This document shows, in pieces, positions 24,943 through 33,201 of a DNA stretch of 64,000 bases. Under the pieces are notes generated by a model, which worked only from the letters and a program-made list of their open reading frames with translations, searched no databases and was not told the origin of the DNA. The position numbers were made by a program, and so were the translations under genes. Origin of the DNA: Microbacterium indicum DSM 19969 (GTDB taxonomy: Bacteria; Actinomycetota; Actinomycetes; Actinomycetales; Microbacteriaceae); the NCBI RefSeq assembly GCF_000422385.1, contig NZ_AULR01000008.1, positions 1-64,000 on the forward strand, in the 5' to 3' direction. Position 1 is the stretch's first letter. Every line of letters starts with the position of its first letter.

Positions 24943-25947
24943 TCACGGGAGGCCCGCGGCGAGCTGGCGGAAGACGTCGGCGGCCGGGCCCTCCGCGGCC
25001 GCGCGCCACCCGGATCCCGCCCAGAGGTGCAGCCTCTCGGCGTCGCCCGCGCGCCCCGCCGCCTGCCGCAGCTCGCGGGTCAGGTGGTGCACGGCGGGGT
25101 ACGCCGTGAGGCCCGAGCGGCGGTCGGCGAACCCGTTGCGGAGCGCGCGGGCGGGCCGGCCCGTGAAGGCCCGCGTGAGCACGGTCTCGGCGAAGCGCGG
25201 ATCCGCGAGCGCCGCCCGGTGGGTCGGCGAGGTGCCGGCCTCGTCCGTGCGCAGGAGCAGGGTCCCGACCGCGACGGAGTCGGCGCCCGCGTCGACGAGC
25301 GCGCGGACGTCGTCCGGCCCCGCGACGCCGCCCGCCGCGACGATCGTCAGATCCGTCCGCGCACGGACGGCGCGCACGAGATCGGCCGTCGGGACGTCGG
25401 CCGGATCGGTCGCGGCGTCGAACGTCGCGCTGTGCCCGCCGGCGGCGAAGCCCTGCACGACGAGCCCGTCGACGCCGACGGCCGCGGCGCGCGCCGCTTC
25501 GCCGGGCGTCGTGACGCTCGTGAAGGCGCGCGTGCCGACCGCGCGGAGCCGGGCGACGTCGCGGGGCGACGGCAGACCGAAAGTGAACGAGACGACCGCG
25601 ACGGGATCCGCGACGAGCAGGTCGACCTTCTCGGCGTACCGGTCGTCGTCGGAGCGCGGGTCCGGGTCGAGCGTGAGCCCGTACGCCGCCGCGTCGTCGC
25701 GCAGCTCGTCGGCGTAGGCGGCGAACGCCGCGCGGTCTGCGTCCGCGGTCTGCGGGACGAAGAGGTTGACGCCGAACCCCGCGAGGTCCCGCAGCTGCCC
25801 GATCTCCTCCGCGAGCGCGCCGGGGGCCCGGTAGCCGCCCGCGAGGAACGGGAAGGCGCCGGCCGACGCCGCCGCCCTCGCGAGGGCGACGGTCGTCGGG
25901 CCTCCCGCCATCGGCGCCGACACGAGACGGGGGAGGGCGGAGCTCAT
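24943..25947 (-). CDS. Nitronate monooxygenase (2-nitropropane dioxygenase family)
   Basis: The 334-residue FMN-dependent TIM-barrel enzyme oxidises alkyl nitronates. The N-terminal P-M-A-G-G-P-T, the F-M-N phosphate loop A-A-G-G-V-A-G-P-D-D and the D-S-V-A-V-G-T-L-L motif match the family. The catalytic His is probably in G-F-A-A-G-G-H-S. CAGAAT ends 6 nt before the ATG. Some homologues are unsaturated fatty-acid or quinone reductases, so the exact substrate is open. Confidence 0.87.
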   Translation of the reverse strand: MSSALPRLVSAPMAGGPTTVALARAAASAGAFPFLAGGYRAPGALAEEIGQLRDLAGFGVNLFVPQTADADRAAFAAYADELRDDAAAYGLTLDPDPRSDDDRYAEKVDLLVADPVAVVSFTFGLPSPRDVARLRAVGTRAFTSVTTPGEAARAAAVGVDGLVVQGFAAGGHSATFDAATDPADVPTADLVRAVRARTDLTIVAAGGVAGPDDVRALVDAGADSVAVGTLLLRTDEAGTSPTHRAALADPRFAETVLTRAFTGRPARALRNGFADRRSGLTAYPAVHHLTRELRQAAGRAGDAERLHLWAGSGWRAAAEGPAADVFRQLAAGLP

Positions 25948-25972
25948 GCCCCCATTCTGCGCCGCGCGCGGG

Positions 25973-26716
25973 CTACGCGTTGAGCGCCGCGACGACCTGC
26001 GCGTAGTCGCCGCGGACCTCGCCGTAGCGCAGGAACTTCACTCGCTCGACGAGGATCTCGGTCGCGTCGGGATCGGCCTCGATGAGCGCGACGACCTCGT
26101 CGACGAACTCGTCGAGCGGCATCGCGCGGGCGTCGTCGGCGTGGCCGGGCATGAGCTCGGTCGCGACCGAAGGCGGCACGAGCTCCGTCACGCGGACGCT
26201 CGTGTCCCCGAGCTGCAGGCGGATCGTCTCCGAGAGCTGGTGGATCGCGGCCTTCGTCGCGTTGTAAGTCGCGGTCGGGGCGAGCGGCGCGTGGGCGAGG
26301 CCCGACGACACCGTCATGATCGTCGCGGCGGGGCGCGACTGGAGGTGCTCGGTGAAGGCCGCGATGAGGCGGATGGTGCCGAGCACGTTGGTCTCGACGA
26401 TCCGCTCGGCGGTCTCGAGGAAGGATCCCGTGGTCCAGTCCTCGGCGACCATGATCCCCGCCATCGTCACGAGGACGTCGACGTCCGGGTGCTCGGCGAT
26501 GACGCGCGCCGACACCGCGGCGACGTCGTCGCGGTCGGACACGTCGAGGCGGTAGGTCGCGAAGCCCGGGTGCTCCGCGCGGATCTCCGCGAGGCGGTCC
26601 TCGCGGCGGCCCGCGACGATGATCCGGTTGCCGCGCTGCTCGAGGGCGACGGCGAGCGCGAGGCCCAGGCCGCTCGTGGCGCCGGGGATGAAGATGGTGT
26701 TTCCGCTGATCTGCAT
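25973..26716 (-). CDS. Short-chain dehydrogenase/reductase (DltE-like)
   Basis: The 247-residue Rossmann-fold SDR has the cofactor motif G-A-T-S-G-L-G near residue 12, the N-V-L-G structural motif, a catalytic Ser in T-V-S-S-G, and Y-N-A-T-K. These are classical SDR features, and the overall pattern resembles uncharacterised DltE-type oxidoreductases. It diverges from an XRE/MmyB regulator (85-bp gap), and such pairs are usually regulator and target. A CACGCT hexamer ends 6 nt before the ATG. Confidence 0.9.
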   Translation of the reverse strand: MQISGNTIFIPGATSGLGLALAVALEQRGNRIIVAGRREDRLAEIRAEHPGFATYRLDVSDRDDVAAVSARVIAEHPDVDVLVTMAGIMVAEDWTTGSFLETAERIVETNVLGTIRLIAAFTEHLQSRPAATIMTVSSGLAHAPLAPTATYNATKAAIHQLSETIRLQLGDTSVRVTELVPPSVATELMPGHADDARAMPLDEFVDEVVALIEADPDATEILVERVKFLRYGEVRGDYAQVVAALNA

Positions 26717-26801
26717 GGATCCAGCGTGATCCGCGGGCCGAGGCGGAGCCAGGGACAGGGGATCCCTGCCTGCGCCGCGCCGTGCGCGCGAGACTGGACG
26801 C

Positions 26802-27641
26802 ATGGATCGTGAAGCGCTCGCCGCATTCCTCGTGCGGCACAGGGAGGACCTGCGGCCGGCCGACGTCGGCCTGCCCGCGGGGCCGCGCCGCCGCACGCCG
26901 GGCCTCCGGCGCGAGGAGGTCGCGCAGCTCGCGGCGATGTCGACCGACTACTACGCCCGCCTCGAGCAGCGCCGCGGGCCGCAGCCGAGCGTCGCGATCC
27001 TCGACGCCATAGCCCGCGCGCTGCGGCTGAGCGCCGACGAGCGCGACTACCTGCACCGCGTCGCGGGGCACAGCGCACCCGACAGGAGGGGGCTGAGCGA
27101 CTACGTCGCGCCCGCGCTCATGCGGGTCATGGACCGGCTGACCGACGTGCCGGCGCTGATCCTCGACGGGCTCGCGACGACCCTCGTGATGAACGAGCCG
27201 GCCCGCGCGCTGTTCGGCGATGAGACGGCGTTCACGGGTCTCTCGCGCAGCGCCGTGTATCGGTGGTTCGCGGATCCGCAGGCCCGCCGGGTGTACCCGG
27301 AGCGGGACCACGCGCGGCACAGCAGGCAGAACGTCGCGGGTCTGCGGGCGGCGCACGCTGTGCTGGGGCCCGACTCGAAGGCGGGGGAGATCGTGCGCGC
27401 CCTCCTGCCGCTGAGCGACGAGTTCCGCGGGCTGTGGGAACAGCAGATCGTCGCCCGGCGCTTCGAGGATCACAAGGTGGTCGTGCACCCCGAGATCGGG
27501 GATATCGAGGTCGACTGCCAGGCCCTCTTCACGGAGGACGAGACGCAGGTCCTGCTGGTGCTGACGGCGCCGCCCGGCTCGGACGACGCCGGCAAACTCG
27601 ACCTCCTGCGCGTCGTCGGGACCCAGGAGATGGCGGGCTGA
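26802..27641 (+). CDS. XRE regulator with MmyB-like ligand-binding domain
   Basis: The 279-residue protein has an HTH (about 28-80; R-T-P-G-L-R-R-E-E-V-A-Q-L-A, Y-Y-A-R-L-E-Q-R-R-G-P). A PAS-like MmyB domain follows (about 105-265; P-A-L-I-L-D, N-V-A-G-L-R-A). It shows what an intact member looks like compared with the broken relative at 34823-35520. It probably controls the divergent SDR. The family is thought to bind fatty acids. Confidence 0.9.
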   Translation: MDREALAAFLVRHREDLRPADVGLPAGPRRRTPGLRREEVAQLAAMSTDYYARLEQRRGPQPSVAILDAIARALRLSADERDYLHRVAGHSAPDRRGLSDYVAPALMRVMDRLTDVPALILDGLATTLVMNEPARALFGDETAFTGLSRSAVYRWFADPQARRVYPERDHARHSRQNVAGLRAAHAVLGPDSKAGEIVRALLPLSDEFRGLWEQQIVARRFEDHKVVVHPEIGDIEVDCQALFTEDETQVLLVLTAPPGSDDAGKLDLLRVVGTQEMAG

Positions 27642-27659
27642 CCCGCCGCCCCGGCGCAT

Positions 27660-27733
27660 GACTACGGCAGATTTCGCCGGTTCGGGGCCGGGACCGGCGT
27701 GTCGGGGCCCGGCGGGTGTTTTCTGCCGTACTC
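27660..27733. repeat. Dispersed palindromic repeat, copy 1
   Basis: GACTACGGCAGA (27660-27671) and TCTGCCGTACTC (27722-27733) are inverted with one mismatch. The 50-nt interior is G/C-rich and contains GTGTCGGGGCCCGGCGGGTG, shared exactly with copy 2. It starts just after the stop of the XRE/MmyB gene. Confidence 0.75.
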
Positions 27734-27809
27734 GTGCTCGGCGGGGGTGGTGCGGGGTGCCGAGGTGCGGCCGGGCGGCGCTCAGGCCGGTCTGTCCGAC
27801 CCCTGGGCG

Positions 27810-27890
27810 CAGGACTACGGCAGATCCGGCCGGTTAGGGGGCTGGGGCCGGGGTGTCGGGGCCCGGCGGGTGTTTTCTGCCGTAGTCCTG
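27810..27890. repeat. Dispersed palindromic repeat, copy 2
   Basis: CAGGACTACGGCAGA (27810-27824) and TCTGCCGTAGTCCTG (27876-27890) form a perfect 15-bp inverted repeat around a 51-nt interior very similar to copy 1. The 27642-27900 gap holds nothing else but these two copies and a 76-bp G-rich spacer. It lies 10 bp from the 3' end of the convergent gene, so it may also terminate transcription. Confidence 0.75.
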
Positions 27891-27900
27891 CAGGGCGGGG

Positions 27901-28545
27901 TCAGTACGCGACGGTGAAGCGCGCGCGGCGGTGGGCCGGCTTCTCGATCTCGTCGACGATCGCGGTTGCGAAGTCGGCGCCCGAGATGAACGAGTTTCCC
28001 TCGGCGTCGGCGAGCAGCACGTCGCCGCCCACGCGGTAGGCGCCGGTCTTCTCGCCCGGCGCGAAGGCGCCGAAGCCCGCGGCGGGGCTGACGAAGAACC
28101 AGTCGAGCGCCTCGTCCGACGCGCGGAGGTCGTCGAGGACCTCGCCCATCTCGAGAGCCTCGGCCTGGAAGGCCTCGGGGAACTCGGGGGTCGTGAACAG
28201 CTGCGGGCCGCCCTCTGCGACGAGGAGGGATCCCGCCCCGCCCGTGATGCCGAGGCGCACGCCGGCGTCCTGGGCCGCGGCGGCGAGGTCGGCCAGCCCC
28301 TGGCGCGTCTGCCCCGCCATGTCGCCGCGCGGCGAGATGGCCGAGTAGACGACGTCGGCGTCGGCGACGGCGCGAGCGCGCGTGTCGGCGTCGAGGAGCG
28401 AGCCCGCGACGTAGGTGACGCCGTCGACCTGCTCGGCGGGCACCGAGCGGCTGATCGAGGTGACCTGGTGGCCGCGCGCGGCGGCCTCTGCGACGATGAG
28501 GGAGCCGGCGTATCCGGTGCCGCCGATGACGGTGATGCGAGCCAT
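27901..28545 (-). CDS. NAD(P)H-binding epimerase-like protein (NmrA/SDR-a type)
   Basis: The 214-residue Rossmann protein has an N-terminal G-G-T-G-Y-A-G cofactor loop and a D-V-V-Y-S-A-I segment. It resembles the atypical SDR group used as redox sensors or flavin reductases. The canonical Tyr-Lys pair is not obvious. AAAGGA lies 7 nt before ATG 28545. It is divergent from an HxlR regulator, and HxlR/NAD(P)-binding pairs are a standard electrophile-response arrangement. Confidence 0.85.
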   Translation of the reverse strand: MARITVIGGTGYAGSLIVAEAAARGHQVTSISRSVPAEQVDGVTYVAGSLLDADTRARAVADADVVYSAISPRGDMAGQTRQGLADLAAAAQDAGVRLGITGGAGSLLVAEGGPQLFTTPEFPEAFQAEALEMGEVLDDLRASDEALDWFFVSPAAGFGAFAPGEKTGAYRVGGDVLLADAEGNSFISGADFATAIVDEIEKPAHRRARFTVAY

Positions 28546-28589
28546 GGGAATCCTTTCGTTGGGCCTCATCCGAGGCGCATGACTTACGA

Positions 28590-28602
28590 TAAGTGACCAA
28601 CA
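28590..28602. promoter_or_regulatory. HxlR operator-like palindrome
   Basis: ACTTACGATAAGT is a near-perfect palindrome in the gap between the divergent NAD(P)H-binding and HxlR genes. HxlR proteins bind such dyads as dimers, so this is the best operator candidate. A second, hairpin-like motif with T6 lies at 28619-28646. Confidence 0.45.
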
Positions 28603-28618
28603 TTCGAAAACATATGAG

Positions 28619-28646
28619 GCACCAGAAGGTGCGTAGGTGCTTTTTT
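28619..28646 (+). terminator. Hairpin choice with T6 in the HxlR leader
   Basis: GCACC (28619-28623) can pair with GGTGC at 28628-28632 or with the second GGTGC at 28636-28640. The second is followed immediately by TTTTTT. The latter looks like an intrinsic terminator 18 nt before the HxlR start. It could attenuate read-through into that gene. Confidence 0.35.
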
Positions 28647-28663
28647 CGTCACCGGGAGCTGAC

Positions 28664-29032
28664 ATGACCGCATGGGATCCGTACGTCTCCGACTGCCCGT
28701 CGCGGCGTCTCCTCGACCGCATCGGCGATCGCTGGACGGTGCTCGTCGTGGGCGCGCTGTCGGACGGGCCGCGCCGTTTCAGCGAGATCGCGCGCCGGGT
28801 CGACGGCATCTCGCAGAAGATGCTGACGCAGACGCTCCGCGGCCTCGAGCAGGACGGCCTCGTCACCCGCACGGTCACAGCCGCGGTCCCCGTGCGCGTC
28901 GACTACGAGCTGACCGACTCGGGGCGCTCGCTGCAGGGCCCCCTCCGCGCGCTCGAGGAATGGGCGATCGAGCACATGAGCCCCGTCCTCGCCGCCCGCG
29001 AGCGCTTCGTCACATCCACTTCTTCTTCCTGA
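28664..29032 (+). CDS. HxlR-family transcriptional regulator
   Basis: The 122-residue winged-helix protein has the family pattern D-C-P-x-R-x-L-L-D-R-I-G-D-R-W-T-V-L-V. It continues with R-F-S-E-I-x-R-x-x-x-G-I-S-Q-K-M-L-T-Q-T-L-R-x-L-E and Y-E-L-T-x-x-G-x-S-L. Cys11 sits at the redox-sensing position conserved in many HxlR/HypR members, so thiol stress may be the signal. GGGAG RBS precedes ATG 28664. Its 3' end overlaps corA by 23 bp. Confidence 0.92.
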   Translation: MTAWDPYVSDCPSRRLLDRIGDRWTVLVVGALSDGPRRFSEIARRVDGISQKMLTQTLRGLEQDGLVTRTVTAAVPVRVDYELTDSGRSLQGPLRALEEWAIEHMSPVLAARERFVTSTSSS

Positions 29033-30101
29033 ACACGACCCACAGGCCGACCCCGAGCGCGACCATCGCCGCGACGGCGGCGGGGTAGCCGAAGGTCCAG
29101 TGCAGCTCGGGCATGTCGTCGAAGTTCATGCCGTAGATCGCGCCGATGAGCGTCGGGGCGAAGAGGATCGCCGCCCACCCCGAGATCTTCTTCATGTCCT
29201 CGTTCTGCCGCTGCGCGACGAGGGTCGCGTTGACGGTGAGGATCTGCGCGAGCGCGTCGCGCAGCTCGGTCACCCGGCGGTCGACGATCTCGAGGTGGTC
29301 GGCGACGTCCTGCAGGTAGGACTGGAGGGCGTCGGGGATCCCATAGCGCGCGTGCCCGCGCCGCAGCGCCTCGACGATCTCGGTCAGCGACGTCGCGGCG
29401 TGCTGGAGGTCGATGACCTCCTGGTTCAGCCGGTAGATGCGCTCGGCGACCTCGCTCGACCCGCCGAACACCTGCCGCTCGATCTGCTCCTTGTCGATCC
29501 CGAGCCCCTGGAGCACGGGCGTGAATCCGTCGACGATCGCGTCGATGAGCCGGTAGATCACGGCCTCGGGCCCGTGCTCGAGCATGCCGCGGTCGAGGAT
29601 CCCCGAGGGGGAGGGCCCCTCGACCTGCGCGATGTAGGCGGCGGCGGGCGTGCCGTCGATCCACAGACCGTCCTGGCAGAGGACGGCGATCGCGTCGCCC
29701 TTCACGAGCATGTGGAACTCGGCGAGGCGCACGTCCTCGGCCTCATCGACGTAGTAGGCGGCGCGGACGACGAGTGAGAGGACGTCGCCGTATCGCTCGA
29801 GCTTGGGGCGCTGGCCCGCCTGCTGCAGGTCCTCGGTGAGGAGGGGGTGCAGATCCCACTCTCGGGCGAGCTCGTCGACGTCGGCCGAGGTCGGGGCGGG
29901 GTAGAGGAGTACGGCCATGTTCTCGGCGCTCTCCTGCGCGAACTGGTAGGCGGTCCCCGGCGTCGCGCTCGACGGCGCGTCGACGAACCTGCCGGCCTTC
30001 GCGTATCGCACGAGCCACTGGGTCGCGGTCGCGACGGCCGTGCGGGTCGGCTCCTGGCGGCGGAGCGGCCACCATCGCTCCATCGGGGTCTCGCGTGCCA
30101 T
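29010..30101 (-). CDS. corA: CorA-type magnesium/metal transporter
   Basis: The 363-residue protein has a large cytoplasmic N-terminal domain, a long helix (about 235-305) and two C-terminal membrane helices. The G-M-N selectivity motif is at 324-326, followed by the short F-D-D-M-P-E-L loop. It ends in R-K-K-K-W-M, the usual basic tail. It works as a homopentameric channel for Mg2+ (or Co2+/Ni2+). TACGCT ends 7 nt before ATG 30101, so it looks leaderless. Confidence 0.93.
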   Translation of the reverse strand: MARETPMERWWPLRRQEPTRTAVATATQWLVRYAKAGRFVDAPSSATPGTAYQFAQESAENMAVLLYPAPTSADVDELAREWDLHPLLTEDLQQAGQRPKLERYGDVLSLVVRAAYYVDEAEDVRLAEFHMLVKGDAIAVLCQDGLWIDGTPAAAYIAQVEGPSPSGILDRGMLEHGPEAVIYRLIDAIVDGFTPVLQGLGIDKEQIERQVFGGSSEVAERIYRLNQEVIDLQHAATSLTEIVEALRRGHARYGIPDALQSYLQDVADHLEIVDRRVTELRDALAQILTVNATLVAQRQNEDMKKISGWAAILFAPTLIGAIYGMNFDDMPELHWTFGYPAAVAAMVALGVGLWVVFRKKKWM

Positions 30102-30166
30102 GGGGACAAGCGTATGTCTCGGCGCCCTGTCAGCTCGCGCGGCGGGCGGGCCGCGACAATGGGCGC

Positions 30167-30898
30167 ATGAAGCGCGGCGTCGGAATCGCACTCGGAGCGG
30201 TCGCGCTCATCGGGGGCGTCGGCGCGCTCGGCGTCGTCGGGGTCGTCGCGCTCATCGGGACCTTCCGCGTCGACCCCGTCGGCTTCGACGAGGTCATCGG
30301 CACGCCCGCGCCTCCCGTCACCTCGGCGTCGCCCGCCGCCGCGCAGGTCGACGACGCGTGGATCGCCGACCGCGCGCTCGCGACGGGGATCCCGGAGCGC
30401 GCCATGCGGGCGTACGCGAACGCCGACAGCTGGGCGCGCGAGACGCTCGGCTGCGCGATCGGGTGGAACACCCTGGCGGGCATCGGCTGGGTCGAGAGCC
30501 ACCACGGAGAGCTGCGGGGCGGATCCGTCGACGCCGACGGCGTGACGCGGCCCGCGATCACGGGGATCCCGCTCGACGGCACGAACGACACGATGGCGAT
30601 CCCCGACACCGACGGCGGCGAGCTCGACGGCGACGCGACGTGGGACCGCGCGGTGGGGCCGATGCAGTTCATCCCCGAGACGTGGCTGCGGTGGGCGGTC
30701 GACGGCTCGGGCGACGGATCCGTCGACCCGCAGAACATCGACGACGCCGCGTACACGGCCGCGAACTACCTGTGCCGGCTCGACGGATCCCTCGAGACCG
30801 ACGACGGCTGGATCGCCGCCGTCCGCTCGTACAACGACACCCTCGACTACCAGACCCGCGTCGCGACGGCCGCGACGCGCTACGCCGAGGCCGGCTGA
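30167..30898 (+). CDS. Membrane-anchored lytic transglycosylase
   Basis: The 243-residue protein has an N-terminal hydrophobic signal-anchor (about 5-32) and an SLT/MltB-like catalytic domain. The catalytic Glu is in G-I-G-W-V-E-S-H-H-G. The G-P-M-Q-F-I-P-E-T-W motif and D-P-Q-N-I-D-D-A-A-Y-T-A-A-N-Y-L are typical of peptidoglycan transglycosylases. It cleaves glycan strands outside the membrane. GACAAT ends 6 nt before the ATG. Confidence 0.9.
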   Translation: MKRGVGIALGAVALIGGVGALGVVGVVALIGTFRVDPVGFDEVIGTPAPPVTSASPAAAQVDDAWIADRALATGIPERAMRAYANADSWARETLGCAIGWNTLAGIGWVESHHGELRGGSVDADGVTRPAITGIPLDGTNDTMAIPDTDGGELDGDATWDRAVGPMQFIPETWLRWAVDGSGDGSVDPQNIDDAAYTAANYLCRLDGSLETDDGWIAAVRSYNDTLDYQTRVATAATRYAEAG

Positions 30899-31368
30899 GG
30901 CTTCGGGAAGGCCTCGCGCACGGGGCGCGAGACGAGCAGCACCTGGGCCGCGATCAGCAGGACCCCGAAGAGCAGCTGCTCGGCGATGACCCACACGGGG
31001 AAGAGCCCCGGGATCAGGGCGAGGACGATCGCGACGACCGGGAAGATCCGCGTGAACAGCTGCAGCCGCCGGAACGCCCAGTACCAGCCGAGCTGCGCGC
31101 GCCAGAGGAAGTAGAAGAGGCTCGCGGTGATCGCGAAGAGCACGAGGCACCGCATCCACACGACGAGGCTCGGCGCGGATCCCTCGACCGTCAGGACGAG
31201 CGCGATCGTGATCGTCGCGACGCCGAGCGCGAGGCAGCCTACGAAGATCCACGCGACCCAGCGCAGTGCGAGCGCGGCGCGCGGGTCGGCGACGCGCGGC
31301 ACGCGGATGTCGCGGAGGCTTCCGCCGGCCAGACGGTCGACGCGGCGCAGCAGCGTTTCGAGGGTCAC
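30880..31368 (-). CDS. Hypothetical four-helix membrane protein
   Basis: The 162-residue protein has four hydrophobic segments (about 36-60, 68-87, 105-125, 127-147) and a charged N-terminus. No recognisable domain is present. Its 3' end overlaps the transglycosylase gene by 19 bp in convergent orientation. The function is unknown. Confidence 0.65.
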   Translation of the reverse strand: MTLETLLRRVDRLAGGSLRDIRVPRVADPRAALALRWVAWIFVGCLALGVATITIALVLTVEGSAPSLVVWMRCLVLFAITASLFYFLWRAQLGWYWAFRRLQLFTRIFPVVAIVLALIPGLFPVWVIAEQLLFGVLLIAAQVLLVSRPVREAFPKPQPASA

Positions 31369-31401
31369 GGCCGCAAGTTTAGGCGGTCGGCCCCGCGGAA
31401 C

Positions 31402-31441
31402 GCGGCGGCGCCGACCCCCGATCGGGAGCCGGCGCCGCCGC
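31402..31441. terminator. GC-rich terminator hairpin after the alcohol dehydrogenase
   Basis: GCGGCGGCGCCG (31402-31413) pairs with CGGCGCCGCCGC (31430-31441). It lies just beyond the leftward dehydrogenase stop (31452). It is strong but has no U-run, as is common for actinobacterial terminators. Confidence 0.65.
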
Positions 31442-31451
31442 GGGGTGCGCG

Positions 31452-32492
31452 TCAGAGCGTCGCGGTGTCGATGACGAAGCGGTAGCGGACGTCGCTCGCG
31501 ACGACGCGCTCGTAGGCCTCGTTGATCCGGTCGGCCGAGATCAGCTCGATCTCGGGGGCGATGCCGTGCTCGGCCGAGAAGTCGAGCATCTCCTGCGTCT
31601 CGCCGATCGACCCGATCGCCGAGCCCGCGAAGGTCTTGCCGCCGCCGATGAGCGACGAGACGTGGATCGGGAGGGCCTCGGGCGGCAGGCCCACGTTGAC
31701 GAGCGCGCCCTCGGGGCGCAGCGTGCGCAGGTAGGCGTCGATGTCGAGCGGCGCGCTCACGGTGTTGATGATGAGGTCGAACTCACCGCGGAGGGCCGCG
31801 ACGGCGCCCTCTTCGCCGGTCGCGACGTGGCGGCTCGCGCCGAACGCGATGGCGTCGTCCTTCTTCGAGGCGGTGCGCGAGAGCACGGTCACGTCGGCGC
31901 CCATCGCGGCGGCGAACTTGACGGCCATGTGGCCGAGCCCGCCCATGCCGACGACCGCGACCTTCTTGCCTGCCCCCGCGCCGAAGCGGTGCAGCGGCGA
32001 GTAGGTCGTGATGCCCGCGCAGAGCAGGGGAGCGGCGGCCTCGTAGGGGATCTCCTTCGGGACCCGCAGCACGAAGCCCTCGTCGACGACCACGTGGGTC
32101 GAGTAGCCGCCCTGCGTGATGGTGCCGTCGACGTCGACCGACGCGTAGGTGCCGACGTTGCCGTTCAGGCAGTAGTGCTCGTTGCCCGCGCGGCACTCGT
32201 CGCACTCGCCGCACGAGTTGACCATGCAGCCCACGCCGACGCGGTCGCCGACCGCGTGCTTCGTGACCTCGGACCCGACCTCGGTGACCTCGCCGACGAT
32301 CTCGTGGCCGACGACCTGCGGGAACTGGATCGGGCCCCATTCCTCGCGGATCGTGTGGATGTCGCTGTGGCAGATGCCGGCGTAGCGGATCTCGATGAGG
32401 ACGTCGTGGGGGCCGACGTCGCGGCGGTCGATCGTGAGCGGCTCGAGGGGCTGGCCCGCGGCCTTCATGCCGTATGCGCTGACGGTGAGCAT
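31452..32492 (-). CDS. Zinc-dependent NAD(P) alcohol dehydrogenase (YahK/AdhA type)
   Basis: The 346-residue MDR enzyme has catalytic zinc ligands Cys in G-I-C-H-S-D and the G-H-E motif. The structural zinc cysteines are C-G-E-C-D-E-C-x7-C, and the Rossmann motif is G-M-G-G-L-G-H. The pattern matches broad-range NADP aldehyde/alcohol reductases. CAGGAG precedes ATG 32492. It reads toward a strong terminator. The physiological substrate is not known. Confidence 0.92.
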   Translation of the reverse strand: MLTVSAYGMKAAGQPLEPLTIDRRDVGPHDVLIEIRYAGICHSDIHTIREEWGPIQFPQVVGHEIVGEVTEVGSEVTKHAVGDRVGVGCMVNSCGECDECRAGNEHYCLNGNVGTYASVDVDGTITQGGYSTHVVVDEGFVLRVPKEIPYEAAAPLLCAGITTYSPLHRFGAGAGKKVAVVGMGGLGHMAVKFAAAMGADVTVLSRTASKKDDAIAFGASRHVATGEEGAVAALRGEFDLIINTVSAPLDIDAYLRTLRPEGALVNVGLPPEALPIHVSSLIGGGKTFAGSAIGSIGETQEMLDFSAEHGIAPEIELISADRINEAYERVVASDVRYRFVIDTATL

Positions 32493-32585
32493 GGGTGACT
32501 CCTGTCGGATGGGTGGGGTTGCCGTCTCAGACTGACACGGATCCCCGGCGGACATGCGACCCATAGCAATGAGTTCTGGTTCCCG

Positions 32586-33098
32586 TCACCCGTGCGCGAG
32601 GCGCTGCAGGAGCACGACCGCGACGCCGAGGACGGCCTCTGCCGCGAGGGCGAGCGCGCGCTGCCAGAACGTCAGGGGCACGCGCCGGACGGCGACCCAG
32701 CCGATGAGGACGAGCGACGCGACGAGCACGACGGTCGAGGCGCGCAGCGCGGTCGTCGTCTCCCACCAGCCGACCCCCGCCGCCGCGAGGAGGAGGAACA
32801 CCGGGACGATCGCGATCGCGGCGCTGAACGTCGTGCGCACCGTCTCGGCGACCTCGTGCCGCGACGGGAAGTGCTCGTTGACGATCGTGTGCGAGATGAC
32901 GTCGGCCGTGAACACCGCGAGGAGGGTGCCGAGCGCCGTCACGAAGAGCGTGACGGCCGCCTCGCCCGCCGTCGGGTCGCCGTGCCCGCCCATCGTCGAC
33001 ACGACGGCGAGCGCCGAGAAGCTCAGGTAGATCCGCTCCTTGAGGTGCGCACCGCGCGCCTCGCGATCGCCGCGGGTGATGCCGTTCTGACGCGCCAT
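32586..33098 (-). CDS. Hypothetical four-helix membrane protein
   Basis: The 170-residue protein has four predicted membrane helices and a conserved-looking H-T-I-V-N-E-H-F-P-S-R-H-E segment between helices 2 and 3. GATAAT ends 6 nt before ATG 33098, which favours this start over the longer frame. It diverges from the dehydrogenase at 33202. No function can be given. Confidence 0.65.
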   Translation of the reverse strand: MARQNGITRGDREARGAHLKERIYLSFSALAVVSTMGGHGDPTAGEAAVTLFVTALGTLLAVFTADVISHTIVNEHFPSRHEVAETVRTTFSAAIAIVPVFLLLAAAGVGWWETTTALRASTVVLVASLVLIGWVAVRRVPLTFWQRALALAAEAVLGVAVVLLQRLAHG

Positions 33099-33201
33099 CG
33101 CCCCATTATCCGACACGCTGGCGCGTCCAAATCGACACGCGTAGCGTGGATCCCGGTCATCGACGACCGACAGCATCGAGCTCTCCGGGAAGGAACGCAT
33201 C

